Assembly: GCA_002353585.1 (NCBI GenBank)
Contig: DEJW01000009.1
Coordinates: 33,601 to 48,302, forward strand
DNA length: 14,702 nt
Direction: 5' to 3'
From: Prevotellaceae bacterium UBA2738
Lineage (GTDB): Bacteria; Bacteroidota; Bacteroidia; Bacteroidales; Bacteroidaceae
Shown here: piece after piece, positions 1-6,262 of the stretch
How positions within the stretch are numbered: the first letter of the stretch is position 1
Layout of the letters: every line of letters begins with the position of its first letter
The notes under the pieces: generated by a model
Told to the model about the DNA's origin: nothing
What the model saw: the letters and a program-made list of their open reading frames with translations, nothing else
Database searches by the model: none
Made by a program: the position numbers and the translations under genes

Positions 1-266
1 GCCAGTATCTGGAGCCTGTGATGGCTGACATCGAGGCTATGCTGACCAGCAGCCAGCGCAACGTGACGGGTGTGGTGGAACTGGAACTGCGTCCGCTCTG
101 CTTCCAGACCGTAGGTGTTGACTCACCTAACGACCTTGTCAAGAACAAGCTGGGCGAGTATGGCGAGACTGCCAAGGCTTGGACCTCAGAGGATGCCAAG
201 GGCTTCATCAAGGTTTCTTCTACTGCGCTGAGAGCGTATTATCTGGCTCACCCGGGGGAGAGGTGA
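1..266 (+). CDS. argG: Argininosuccinate synthase, C-terminal part (5' end outside window)
   Basis: The last 87 codons of a gene entering from the left, with the frame starting at base 3. ArgG joins citrulline and aspartate, using ATP, to make argininosuccinate in the cytoplasm. The visible part begins QYLEPVMADIEAML and includes a TGVVELELRPL strand, SPNDLVKNKLGEYGE and AWTSEDAKGFIK, all matching the C-terminal end of bacterial ArgG from family knowledge; the ATP-binding domain is outside the window. The stop (TGA, 264-266) is followed within a few bases by a GC-rich repeat. The last codons (HPGER) come from CCCGGGGGAGAGGTG, which resembles that repeat, so the extreme C-terminus may be partly repeat-derived. 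In Bacteroides argC follows argG directly; here a DUF559 gene separates them. Confidence 0.88.
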   Translation, partial: QYLEPVMADIEAMLTSSQRNVTGVVELELRPLCFQTVGVDSPNDLVKNKLGEYGETAKAWTSEDAKGFIKVSSTALRAYYLAHPGER

Positions 267-269
267 TAG

Positions 270-320
270 CGACCCCCTCTCCGTCAGCATTGCTGACACC
301 TCCCCCCGAGAGGTGGAGGA
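270..320 (-). repeat. Left copy of the DUF559-flanking inverted repeat
   Basis: GC-rich repeat of about 51 bases. It contains the palindrome GTCAGCA-T-TGCTGAC (283-297) and arms CGACCCCCTCTCC and CCTCCCCCCGAGAGG. It is the inverted partner of 762-810, with about four bases in five identical after small gaps. Bases 250-265 (CCCGGGGGAGAGGTG), in the end of argG, could pair with CACCTCCCCCCG at 297-308 to make a larger hairpin. Confidence 0.75.
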
Positions 321-342
321 AGGATTACAGTAAAGCCTGTCT

Positions 343-726
343 ATGGTTAGAAACAATGGTATATATAACACAGCTTCGCCTGACAGATATAAGCTCCTAA
401 GGGAATTTGCTAAGAAAAACAAGCAATATCCTACAGAGGCGGAAAAAATGCTTTGGGAGTATATTAGGAGTGAGCAACTGTGGTTCAAGTTTAACAGGCA
501 ACATATAGTAGGTGATTATATCGTTGATTTCATTTGCTTAGAAAAAGGTCTTGTAATAGAGGTAGATGGGGGGTATCACTCCGAATATGAGCAGATGCAA
601 CGAGATGAATGTAGAACGGAACATTTGGAAGATATGGGGCTCAAGGTTATCAGATTTTCCAACGAGGAGGTTCTCAATAATATAGAAGGCGTATTGGATA
701 ATATACGAAAAGAATTATACAGATAA
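343..726 (+). CDS. DUF559 family endonuclease-like protein (VSR / PD-(D/E)XK fold)
   Basis: A 127-residue protein covering one complete DUF559 domain. This family is related in fold to very-short-patch-repair endonucleases. Visible family motifs in order: PTEAEKMLWEYIR (30-42; E34 in the N-terminal helix), KFNRQHIVGDYIVDF (49-63; D62), LVIEVDGGYH (70-79; E73, D75, H79) and KVIRFSNEEV (101-110). The acidic residues expected of the PD-(D/E)XK core are present, so it looks intact. The start ATG 343 gives the normal family length. Its TAA stop overlaps the argC ATG as TAATG, so translation of the two is probably coupled. Low G+C compared with its neighbours and flanking inverted repeats suggest transfer. 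The substrate is unknown; a role in moving or maintaining the flanking repeat is an inference. Confidence 0.85.
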   Translation: MVRNNGIYNTASPDRYKLLREFAKKNKQYPTEAEKMLWEYIRSEQLWFKFNRQHIVGDYIVDFICLEKGLVIEVDGGYHSEYEQMQRDECRTEHLEDMGLKVIRFSNEEVLNNIEGVLDNIRKELYR

Positions 727-1856
727 TGAATAAGGAAGACAACAAGCAGAGCATACTCTCATCCTCCCTCTCGGGGAGGAACGCCAGCAAGGCTGGCAAG
801 GAGGGGGTCGTTAAGGTCGGCATACTTGGCGCTGCAGGCTACACGGGTGGTGAGCTCATACGTCTGTTGGTGAACCACCCTGAGGTGGAGATAGTGTTTG
901 CCAATTCGGAATCGAATGCGGGCAACAAGGTGTATGACGTGCATGAGGGACTGATAGGCGACACCGAACTGGAGTTTACCAGCGAGATGCCTTTCGACAA
1001 GGTTGATGTGGTGTTCTTCTGCTTCGGTCACGGCAAGAGCGAGGCATTCCTCAAGGAGCACACTATACCAGCCAACGTAAAGATAATAGACCTGGCACAG
1101 GATTTCAGAATAACGGGAACGGGAACGTTAACGGGAACACCAACTCCAGCAGCACATGATTTTGTGTACGGTCTGCCTGAGACCCACCGCAAGGAGATAG
1201 CCGAGTGTCAGCACCTTGCCAATCCAGGCTGCTTTGCTACCTGCATACAGCTCGGTCTGTTGCCGATGGCTAAGGCAGGACTGCTGACCCACGACATCAG
1301 CGTGAATGCTATCACGGGCAGTACGGGAGCAGGACAGAAGCCTGGTGCTACCACCCACTTTTCATGGCGTAACAACAACTTCTCAGTATATAAGCTGTTC
1401 ACCCACCAGCATCTGCATGAGATAACGCAGACGCTCAACGAGCTGCGACCTTCTGGTGCTCCTCGTGTGGTGGACACTCTGAACGAGGGTTACGACAAGG
1501 ACGGCATCAGCGTCGATTTCATCCCCTATCGCGGCGACTTCGCCCGTGGCATCTTCTGCACCGAGGTGATAACGCTCGACAAGGCTATGTCTGCTGACGA
1601 GGTGGTAGCTCTATATAAGGACTACTACAAAGATGCTGCCTTCACCCACTACAGCGACAAGGCACCCGACATGAAGCAGGTGGTGAACACCAACAAGGCA
1701 CTGGTGCATGTGGATGTCTTCGGCCGAAAGGTGGTTGTCACCTCTATGATAGACAACCTGCTGAAGGGTGCCGTAGGTCAGGCTGTGCAGAACATGAATA
1801 TTATGTTTGGCCTTGATGAAAGGGCTGGACTGAACTTAAAAGCAAGTGGATTCTAA
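726..1856 (+). CDS. argC: N-acyl-gamma-glutamyl-phosphate reductase (ArgC) with repeat-derived N-terminal extension
   Basis: The 376-residue protein is an NADPH-dependent reductase of acylated glutamyl phosphate to the semialdehyde in arginine synthesis. Bacteroidales are known to use N-succinyl rather than N-acetyl intermediates at the carbamoyltransferase step, so the natural acyl group may be succinyl. Seen: nucleotide-binding GAAGYTGG (35-42), catalytic Cys169 in NPGCFATC, then TGSTGAGQKPGATTHF and HQHLHEI with the likely catalytic histidine. Relatives are near 320 residues from memory. The extra length is an N-terminal extension of about 28 residues and an insertion at 130-143 (TGTGTLTGTPTPAA), both in repeat DNA. 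ATG 726 is the only usable start: no in-frame ATG, GTG or TTG lies between it and the nucleotide-binding loop. It overlaps the DUF559 stop. Confidence 0.93.
   Translation: MNKEDNKQSILSSSLSGRNASKAGKEGVVKVGILGAAGYTGGELIRLLVNHPEVEIVFANSESNAGNKVYDVHEGLIGDTELEFTSEMPFDKVDVVFFCFGHGKSEAFLKEHTIPANVKIIDLAQDFRITGTGTLTGTPTPAAHDFVYGLPETHRKEIAECQHLANPGCFATCIQLGLLPMAKAGLLTHDISVNAITGSTGAGQKPGATTHFSWRNNNFSVYKLFTHQHLHEITQTLNELRPSGAPRVVDTLNEGYDKDGISVDFIPYRGDFARGIFCTEVITLDKAMSADEVVALYKDYYKDAAFTHYSDKAPDMKQVVNTNKALVHVDVFGRKVVVTSMIDNLLKGAVGQAVQNMNIMFGLDERAGLNLKASGF
762..810 (+). repeat. Right copy of the DUF559-flanking inverted repeat, translated as the start of argC
   Basis: A 49-base repeat with the hairpin GCCAGC-AAG-GCTGGC (783-797) and ends TCCTCC and GAGGGGGTCG. 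It is the inverted partner of 270-320. It lies wholly inside the argC reading frame and encodes about residues 13-29, just before the conserved KVGILGAAGYTGG. Confidence 0.75.
1113..1154. repeat. In-frame repeat inside argC (GTTCCCGTTAACG family, inverted)
   Basis: The stretch is built from GGGAACGTTAACGGGAAC, the reverse complement of the GTTCCCGTTAACGTT words in murF (7127-7204) and just before the murF start (6395-6411). It encodes TGTGTLTGTPTPAA between DFRI and HDFVYGLPE, motifs that are close together in typical ArgC. It contains no stop in the argC frame. Confidence 0.65.
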
Positions 1857-1998
1857 GCAGTTCACAGTTCACAGTTCACAATTCATAGTTGAGCAAACTA
1901 TAGATAATGGACGATGAACTGTTGCGGTAGGATTAACTATGAACTATGCTCCGAGCTTGCTCGCCTGAGCACCTACTGGAGCGCAAGAATTTTGAACT
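1857..1998. repeat. argC-argD spacer: tandem heptamers plus an inverted copy of the TTCTTGCGCTCC word
   Basis: This 142-base spacer has no ORF of note. Bases 1859-1890 are heptamers AGTTCAC (three copies), then AATTCAT and AGTT. Bases 1933-1948 carry the opposite orientation (AACTATGAACTATG). Bases 1949-1990 are the reverse complement of the word found before proA (4942-4983), including the mini-hairpin CGAGC-TT-GCTCG. The argD ATG sits in TGAACTATGAA, a further piece of the same repeat. Confidence 0.75.
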
Positions 1999-3159
1999 AT
2001 GAAATTATTCGATGTATATCCCCTGTTCGACGTAAACATCGTGAAGGGACAAGGCTGTAAGGTATGGGACGAGAAAGGTCAGGAGTATCTGGACCTTTAT
2101 GGTGGTCATGCCGTAATCAGCATAGGTCACTGTCATCCTCACTACGTGGAGATGATGACGGCGCAGTTGAACAAGTTGGGCTTCTATTCCAACTCAGTGC
2201 AGAACAAGTTGCAGGTGGAGCTCGCTGAGCGCCTCGGCAAGGCATGCGGATATGAGGATTATCAGTTCTTCCTCATCAACTCAGGCGCTGAGGCTAACGA
2301 GAACGCCCTCAAGCTCGCTTCTTTCCATAACGGCAGAAAGCGTGTGCTCGCCGCTGGCAAGGCTTTCCACGGCAGAACATCCCTCGCCGTTGAGGTGACC
2401 AACAACCCTAAGATTGTGGCACCTATCAACGACAACGGCCACGTAACCTTCCTGCCTATGAACGACCTCCCTGCATGGGAGAAGGAACTGGCAAAGGGCG
2501 ACGTGTGTGCCGTGATACTGGAGTGCATACAGGGCGTAGGCGGCATACAGATGGCTACCAAGGAGTTCTATCAGGGTTTGCAGAAGGCTTGTAAGGCTAA
2601 CGGCACCGTTCTCATCTGCGACGAGATACAGTGTGGCTACGGCCGTTCAGGCAAGTTCTTTGCCCACCAGTGGCTCATGGACTCCAAGGACCAGACGCCA
2701 GACCTCATCAGCGTTGCAAAGGGCATCGGCAACGGTTTCCCAATGGCTGGACTGCTCATCTCGCCTGAGTTCAAACCTGTCTATGGTCAGCTCGGCACCA
2801 CCTTTGGTGGCAACCACCTGGCATGTACAGCAGCCCTCGCCGTGCTCGACGTGATGGAGCAGGAAGACCTCGTAGAGAACGCTCGCAAGGTGGGCGAATA
2901 CCTCATGGAGGAGCTGAAGAAGTTGCAGGCATCGCCAGCAGGCAAGCACATCACCGACGTGAGGGGTAGGGGACTGATGATTGGCGTAGAGTTCGACATT
3001 CCTCATGCCGACGTCCGCAAGCCTCTGGTCTATGACCAGCACTGCTTCACCGGCTGTGCAGGCACCAACCTCCTGCGTCTGCTTCCACCTCTCTGCCTCA
3101 CCAAGCAGAATGTGGACGACTTTATGGGCAGGCTCAAGGCGATACTGGAAAATCTCTAA
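1999..3159 (+). CDS. argD: Acetylornithine / succinylornithine aminotransferase
   Basis: A 386-residue class III PLP-dependent aminotransferase that converts the acylated glutamate semialdehyde to acylated ornithine, with glutamate as amino donor. Motifs: GGHAVISIGHCHP near the start, NSGAEANENALKLA (94-107), FHGRTSLAVEVT (123-134), LICDEIQCGYGRSGKF (205-220; D208 contacts the PLP ring nitrogen) and the PLP lysine K241 in SVAKGIGNGFPMAG. It ends with LLRLLPPLCLTKQNV, typical of the family. Length is normal with no visible insertion, unlike argC, proC and murF. Start ATG 1999 gives the expected MKLFDVYPLF N-terminus. The TAA stop lies inside a heptamer array, and proC begins 19 bases later. 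Confidence 0.95.
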   Translation: MKLFDVYPLFDVNIVKGQGCKVWDEKGQEYLDLYGGHAVISIGHCHPHYVEMMTAQLNKLGFYSNSVQNKLQVELAERLGKACGYEDYQFFLINSGAEANENALKLASFHNGRKRVLAAGKAFHGRTSLAVEVTNNPKIVAPINDNGHVTFLPMNDLPAWEKELAKGDVCAVILECIQGVGGIQMATKEFYQGLQKACKANGTVLICDEIQCGYGRSGKFFAHQWLMDSKDQTPDLISVAKGIGNGFPMAGLLISPEFKPVYGQLGTTFGGNHLACTAALAVLDVMEQEDLVENARKVGEYLMEELKKLQASPAGKHITDVRGRGLMIGVEFDIPHADVRKPLVYDQHCFTGCAGTNLLRLLPPLCLTKQNVDDFMGRLKAILENL

Positions 3160-3176
3160 TTTCTAATTACTAATTA
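3156..3176. repeat. Tandem heptamer CTAATT(T/A) joining the argD stop to the proC start
   Basis: Three units of 7 bases: CTAATTT (3156-3162), CTAATTA (3163-3169) and CTAATTA (3170-3176). The argD stop TAA (3157-3159) is part of the first unit and the proC ATG (3179) follows directly. The array thus forms the whole spacer. Confidence 0.75.
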
Positions 3177-3178
3177 AT

Positions 3179-3982
3179 ATGAAAGTAACCGTCATTGGCG
3201 CTGGCAACATGGGTGGCGCACTGATACACGGATGGGCAAAGGCAATTTTTAATCAAAAGTCTCCCTTTAAGGGAGATTTAGAGGGTCTTTGCATTGCTGA
3301 TAAGAACGAGGCACTGCTGGCTTCGTTTAAGGAGAAATATGCCTCTATCACCACCACTACCGACAACGTGGCAGCCGTAAAGGGAGCCGACATCGTGGTG
3401 GTCGTTGTCAAGCCCTGGCTCATGCCTGTGGTGCTGCAGGAGATAAAGCCTGTACTCGACCTTGGCAAGCAGATAATCGTTTCTGACGCGGCCAACTTCA
3501 CCACCGACAAACTTGCTGAGCAGCTCGGCGAGGCAGGACAGTACTGCTACGTCATCCCTAACATCGCAGCCGAGTATGGCGCGTCAATGAGTTTCATAGC
3601 CAAGGGCAAGGACACCAGCGACGCCTCTCTCGCTAAGGTCAAGGCACTCTACGACCTCTGTGGCGACACGCTCGTGGTCGCCGAGAACCTTGTCGCTCCT
3701 GGTATGATGATGGCATCATGTGGCATAGCCTACGTGATGCGCTACATACGTGCCCAGATGCAGGCAGGCTGCGAGATGGGTTTCTATCCTGAGCAGGCTA
3801 AGCAGATAGCCCTCCAGACCATGCAGGGCGCCGTCTCACTGCTCAAGGAGACTGGCTGGCACCCCGAGGCAGCCATCGACAAGGTCACCACCCCTGGCGG
3901 CGTAACCATCAAGGGTCTCAACGAACTGGACCACTCTGGCTTCACCTCAGCAGTAATAAAGAGTCTGAAGGCGGGGCTGTGA
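3179..3982 (+). CDS. proC: Pyrroline-5-carboxylate reductase
   Basis: This 267-residue NAD(P)H-dependent enzyme reduces pyrroline-5-carboxylate to proline, the last step of proline synthesis. Seen: Rossmann start MKVTVIGAGNMGGALIHG (G8, G10, G13), VVVKPW, an IPNIAAEYG segment, GPG-like APGMMMASCGIAYV and the C-terminal signature TTPGGVTIKGLNELDHSGF. Between GWAK and IADKNEA it carries about 16 residues (AIFNQKSPFKGDLEGL) where relatives have only a few. These are encoded by a palindromic repeat, so the first alpha-beta loop is enlarged beside the cofactor-binding region. Proline genes next to arginine genes share glutamate as precursor. The frame is intact and the protein is probably functional. 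Confidence 0.94.
   Translation: MKVTVIGAGNMGGALIHGWAKAIFNQKSPFKGDLEGLCIADKNEALLASFKEKYASITTTTDNVAAVKGADIVVVVVKPWLMPVVLQEIKPVLDLGKQIIVSDAANFTTDKLAEQLGEAGQYCYVIPNIAAEYGASMSFIAKGKDTSDASLAKVKALYDLCGDTLVVAENLVAPGMMMASCGIAYVMRYIRAQMQAGCEMGFYPEQAKQIALQTMQGAVSLLKETGWHPEAAIDKVTTPGGVTIKGLNELDHSGFTSAVIKSLKAGL
3246..3292. repeat. Palindromic repeat inserted in frame in proC
   Basis: The core is TCTCCCTT-T-AAGGGAGA (3260-3276), a palindrome with 8-base arms, followed by TTTAGAGGG. It is AT-richer than the surrounding gene and encodes the extra loop of ProC. The CTCCC...GGGAG layout resembles the repeats flanking the DUF559 gene, but the sequences are not the same; any common origin is a guess. Confidence 0.6.
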
Positions 3983-3983
3983 T

Positions 3984-4013
3984 AGTTCACAGTTCATAGT
4001 TCATAGTTCACAG
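3984..4013. repeat. Tandem heptamers AGTTCAC / AGTTCAT after proC
   Basis: Four 7-base units, AGTTCAC, AGTTCAT, AGTTCAT and AGTTCAC (3984-4011), then AGTTTTT. They begin two bases after the proC stop. The rest of the spacer (4014-4047) is AT-rich with no further structure noticed. Confidence 0.75.
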
Positions 4014-4047
4014 TTTTTGTAGCAATCTCTGATTACGTTTTATTCTT

Positions 4048-4824
4048 ATGCATAGAATAGTAGTAAAGGTAGGTAGCAACGTGCTCACCACCGATAAGGG
4101 AAAACTCGACATAACACGTCTCTCGGCACTCGTTGACCAGATAGTGCTGCTCAGAGAGAAAGGCTACGAGGTCATACTCGTCAGCTCAGGAGCCGTGGCA
4201 TGCGGTCGTCAGGAACTCAGGGTTGAGCAAGACCTCGACTCCGTAGCTCAGCGTCAGCTGTTCTCTGCTATGGGTCAGGTGAAGCTCGTCAACCTCTACT
4301 ACGACCTCTTCCGCGAGTACGGTCTCCACATCGGTCAGGTGCTCACCATGAAGGCAAACTTCGAGGCTGGCGACCAGTATCGCAACCAGCAGTCGTGCAT
4401 ACAGCTCATGCTCGACAATGGCGTCATACCCGTAGTCAACGAGAACGACACCGTCAGTCTCACAGGTCTTATGTTCACCGACAACGACGAGCTCTCTGGT
4501 CTCATAGCCCAGATGATGCACGCCGAGACCCTCATCCTGCTCAGCAACATCGACGGCATATACACTGGCGACCCTCACGACCCAGCCAGCCAGCTCATCC
4601 GCGAGGTGCAGCCTGAGGACAATCTCGACCAGTACATACAGACCAAGAAGAGCTCCGCAGGGCGCGGCGGCATGGAGTCTAAATACCACACCGCCCGCGA
4701 GGTGGCAGCCAGCGGCATCCGCGTGATGATAGCCAACGGCAAAGCCAGCAACATCCTGCCCCGCCTGCTCCTCAACACGGAAGCCACTCTGCATACGGAG
4801 TTTTTGCCTGGGGTTAGGGTTTAG
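4048..4824 (+). CDS. proB: Glutamate 5-kinase, kinase domain only
   Basis: A 258-residue amino-acid kinase that phosphorylates glutamate on the gamma carboxyl, the first step of proline synthesis. Motifs: VVKVGSNVLTTDKGKLD near the N-terminus, VSSGAVACGRQEL, VNENDTVS, DNDELSGLIAQMMHAETLILL, NIDGIYTGDP and GRGGMESKYHTAREVAASGI, in usual order. It stops after the kinase domain and lacks the C-terminal PUA domain of E. coli ProB; forms without PUA are known. The last codons (GVRV, stop) are encoded in GGGGTTAGGGTTTAG, the beginning of the heptamer array, so the extreme C-terminus and stop are repeat-derived. Feedback inhibition by proline is typical of the family but cannot be judged here. Confidence 0.94.
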   Translation: MHRIVVKVGSNVLTTDKGKLDITRLSALVDQIVLLREKGYEVILVSSGAVACGRQELRVEQDLDSVAQRQLFSAMGQVKLVNLYYDLFREYGLHIGQVLTMKANFEAGDQYRNQQSCIQLMLDNGVIPVVNENDTVSLTGLMFTDNDELSGLIAQMMHAETLILLSNIDGIYTGDPHDPASQLIREVQPEDNLDQYIQTKKSSAGRGGMESKYHTAREVAASGIRVMIANGKASNILPRLLLNTEATLHTEFLPGVRV

Positions 4825-4919
4825 GGTTTAGAGTTTAGAGTTTAGAGTTGAGGGTTTAGAGACAGTTTAGAGTTGAGGGTTTAGAGACAGTTTAAAGTTT
4901 AATAGTTTAATAGTTTTCA
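4813..4919. repeat. Heptamer array (GTTTAGA family) at the end of proB, with a 25-base tandem duplication
   Basis: The array begins inside proB as GTTAGGG and TTTAGGG, continues as GTTTAGA units, then shows a 25-base unit repeated exactly (4840-4864 and 4865-4889, each containing GTTTAGA, GTTGAGG, GTTTAGA and GACA). It decays into GTTTAAA, GTTTAAT and AGTTTTC. The proB stop TAG (4822-4824) lies in a TTTAGGG unit. No coding potential was seen. Confidence 0.8.
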
Positions 4920-4941
4920 TAGCGCAGCCGTTCCAGTTCCC

Positions 4942-4983
4942 GTTCTTGCGCTCCGTAGGTGCTCAGGCGAGCAAAGCTCGGAG
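4942..4983 (+). repeat. TTCTTGCGCTCC...GCTCGGA repeat word before proA
   Basis: A hairpin-rich word containing GCTC-AGGC-GAGC and, alternatively, CGAGC-AAA-GCTCG. Close relatives lie inverted at 1949-1990, twice in murF (7073-7109 and 7136-7172) and in shortened form inside a GH32 gene (11001-11024). The reading frame from a TTG at 4946 stays open through it into proA, but ATG 5018 is the credible proA start. Confidence 0.75.
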
Positions 4984-4986
4984 TTC

Positions 4987-5014
4987 AATTATCAATTATC
5001 AATTATCAATTGTC
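4987..5014. repeat. Tandem heptamer AATTATC directly before the proA start
   Basis: AATTATC three times, then AATTGTC, in perfect 7-base period, ending three bases before the proA ATG (5018). It gives proA an AT-rich, weakly structured leader without a Shine-Dalgarno sequence, the kind of start Bacteroidetes use well. Confidence 0.78.
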
Positions 5015-5017
5015 AAT

Positions 5018-6262
5018 ATGCTCGATCAATTCATCACCGCCAAGAAAGCCTCTCGTGGGCTTGCCCTCATCAGCGACGAGAAGCGTAACGAAGTGCTCAA
5101 TGCCGTTGCCGATGCCATCCAGGCTAACGAGGCAGCGCTGTTAGAAGCCAATCAGGACGACCTCAGTCGTATGGAGCAGAGCAATCCGCTCTACGACCGT
5201 CTGTTGCTCACCCCCAAGCGTCTCGCCGACATCGCCAGCGACATGCGCCATGTTTCGCAGTTGCCATCGCCGTTAGGCAGGGTGCTCAAAGAGAAAACCC
5301 TCGACAACGGACTCCATCTGCGTCGCGTCTCAGTGCCCTTCGGCGTCATCGGCATGGTGTTCGAGGCACGTCCTAACGTAGCCTTCGACGTCTTCTCCCT
5401 CTGCTTCAAGAGTGGCAACGCCTGCGTGCTCAAGGGCGGCAAAGATGCCGACAGTTCCAACCAGGCCATCATAGCCCTCATCCATCAGGTGCTCCAGCAG
5501 CATGGCATCGACACTGGTGTGGTGCAGCTCCTGCCAGCCACCCATGAGGCTACCGCCGCCATGCTCAATGCTGTGGGCTATATCGACGTGTGCATACCAC
5601 GAGGCGGACGCAAACTCATCGACTTCGTGCGCGACAATGCCAAGGTGCCAGTCATCGAGACGGGCGCAGGCGTCGTGCATACCTATTTCGACAAGGACGG
5701 CGACCTCGACAAGGGCAAGCGCATCATCCATAATGCCAAGACCCGTCGCGTCAGCGTGTGCAACGCCCTCGACTGCCTCATCATCCATAAAGACCGCATC
5801 GCCGACCTGCCCGAGCTCCTCGCTCCCCTCGCAGCCTCCAACGTGCGCCTCTATGCCGACCAGGCAGCCCAGAGCATCCTCACAGGCAGCAGCTATCCAC
5901 AGCAGCTCATCGAACAGGCACGCGAAAACCACTACGGCACCGAGTTCATGGACTATAAACTCGCCATCCGCACCGTAGCATCCCTCGACGAGGCAATCGA
6001 GCACATCACAGAGAACGGCTCAGGCCACTCCGAGTGCATCATCACTGAGAACCCCGCCGCTGCCCAGCAGTTCGAGGCTCAGATAGATGCCGCCTGCGTC
6101 TATGTCAACGCCCCCACCAGCTTCACCGACGGAGCCCAGTTCGGCCTCGGAGCCGAGATAGGCATCTCCACTCAGAAGCTCGGTCCCCGCGGTCCTATGG
6201 CACTCGAAGAGATCACCACCTATAAGTGGCTCATCGAGGGCAACGGACAGGTCAGGGAGTAG
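5018..6262 (+). CDS. proA: Glutamate-5-semialdehyde dehydrogenase (gamma-glutamyl phosphate reductase)
   Basis: A 414-residue enzyme of the aldehyde dehydrogenase superfamily. It reduces gamma-glutamyl phosphate to glutamate semialdehyde with NADPH, taking the product of ProB. Motifs: VPFGVIGMVFEARPNVAFDV (107-126), SGNACVLKGGKDADSSN (132-148), PRGGRKLI (194-201), catalytic Cys248 in RRVSVCNALDC, and the C-terminal FGLGAEIGISTQKL followed by GPRGPMALEEITTYKW. Length is normal and no inserted repeat was seen. ATG 5018 gives the usual MLDQFITAKKASR start; an upstream TTG (4946) would add 24 repeat-encoded residues and is unlikely. The TAG stop overlaps the first AGTTCAC heptamer of the following spacer. 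Confidence 0.95.
   Translation: MLDQFITAKKASRGLALISDEKRNEVLNAVADAIQANEAALLEANQDDLSRMEQSNPLYDRLLLTPKRLADIASDMRHVSQLPSPLGRVLKEKTLDNGLHLRRVSVPFGVIGMVFEARPNVAFDVFSLCFKSGNACVLKGGKDADSSNQAIIALIHQVLQQHGIDTGVVQLLPATHEATAAMLNAVGYIDVCIPRGGRKLIDFVRDNAKVPVIETGAGVVHTYFDKDGDLDKGKRIIHNAKTRRVSVCNALDCLIIHKDRIADLPELLAPLAASNVRLYADQAAQSILTGSSYPQQLIEQARENHYGTEFMDYKLAIRTVASLDEAIEHITENGSGHSECIITENPAAAQQFEAQIDAACVYVNAPTSFTDGAQFGLGAEIGISTQKLGPRGPMALEEITTYKWLIEGNGQVRE

Larger units (their letters stand above)
270..810 (+). mobile_element. Putative DUF559 endonuclease unit bounded by inverted hairpin repeats, inserted between argG and argC
   Basis: The unit runs from a left repeat (270-320) through the DUF559 gene (343-726) to a right repeat (762-810). 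The right copy on the plus strand aligns with the left copy on the minus strand: both begin TCCTCC, continue with CTCTCGGGG, AGG and a short perfect hairpin, and end GAGGGGGTCG. The gene inside is clearly AT-richer than its neighbours: bases 361-420 and 661-720 have 22 and 19 G+C of 60, against 40 of 60 at 4561-4620 in proB. Inverted ends, foreign base composition and a nuclease-fold protein suggest a mobile or once-mobile unit. No target-site duplication is obvious, and the left edge might reach about 250. Mobility is inferred. Confidence 0.55.

Noticed and set aside
343..726. DUF559 protein as a restriction or toxin-antitoxin component
   Set aside because: No methyltransferase, specificity subunit or antitoxin-like gene is beside it; its neighbours are arginine genes.
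4186..4794. Long minus-strand open frame (202 codons) opposite proB
   Set aside because: It mirrors the codon bias of proB, has no recognisable domain, and similar antisense frames occur opposite proA (5330-6004) and the GH32 gene (11301-11927).
4813..4833. Telomere-like TTTAGGG repeats
   Set aside because: Only two such units occur; they merge into other heptamers in the middle of a bacterial operon, so the resemblance is coincidental.
4946..5017. Upstream TTG start extending proA by 24 residues
   Set aside because: The extension is encoded entirely by spacer repeats, while ATG 5018 gives the conserved N-terminus and a suitable AT-rich leader.
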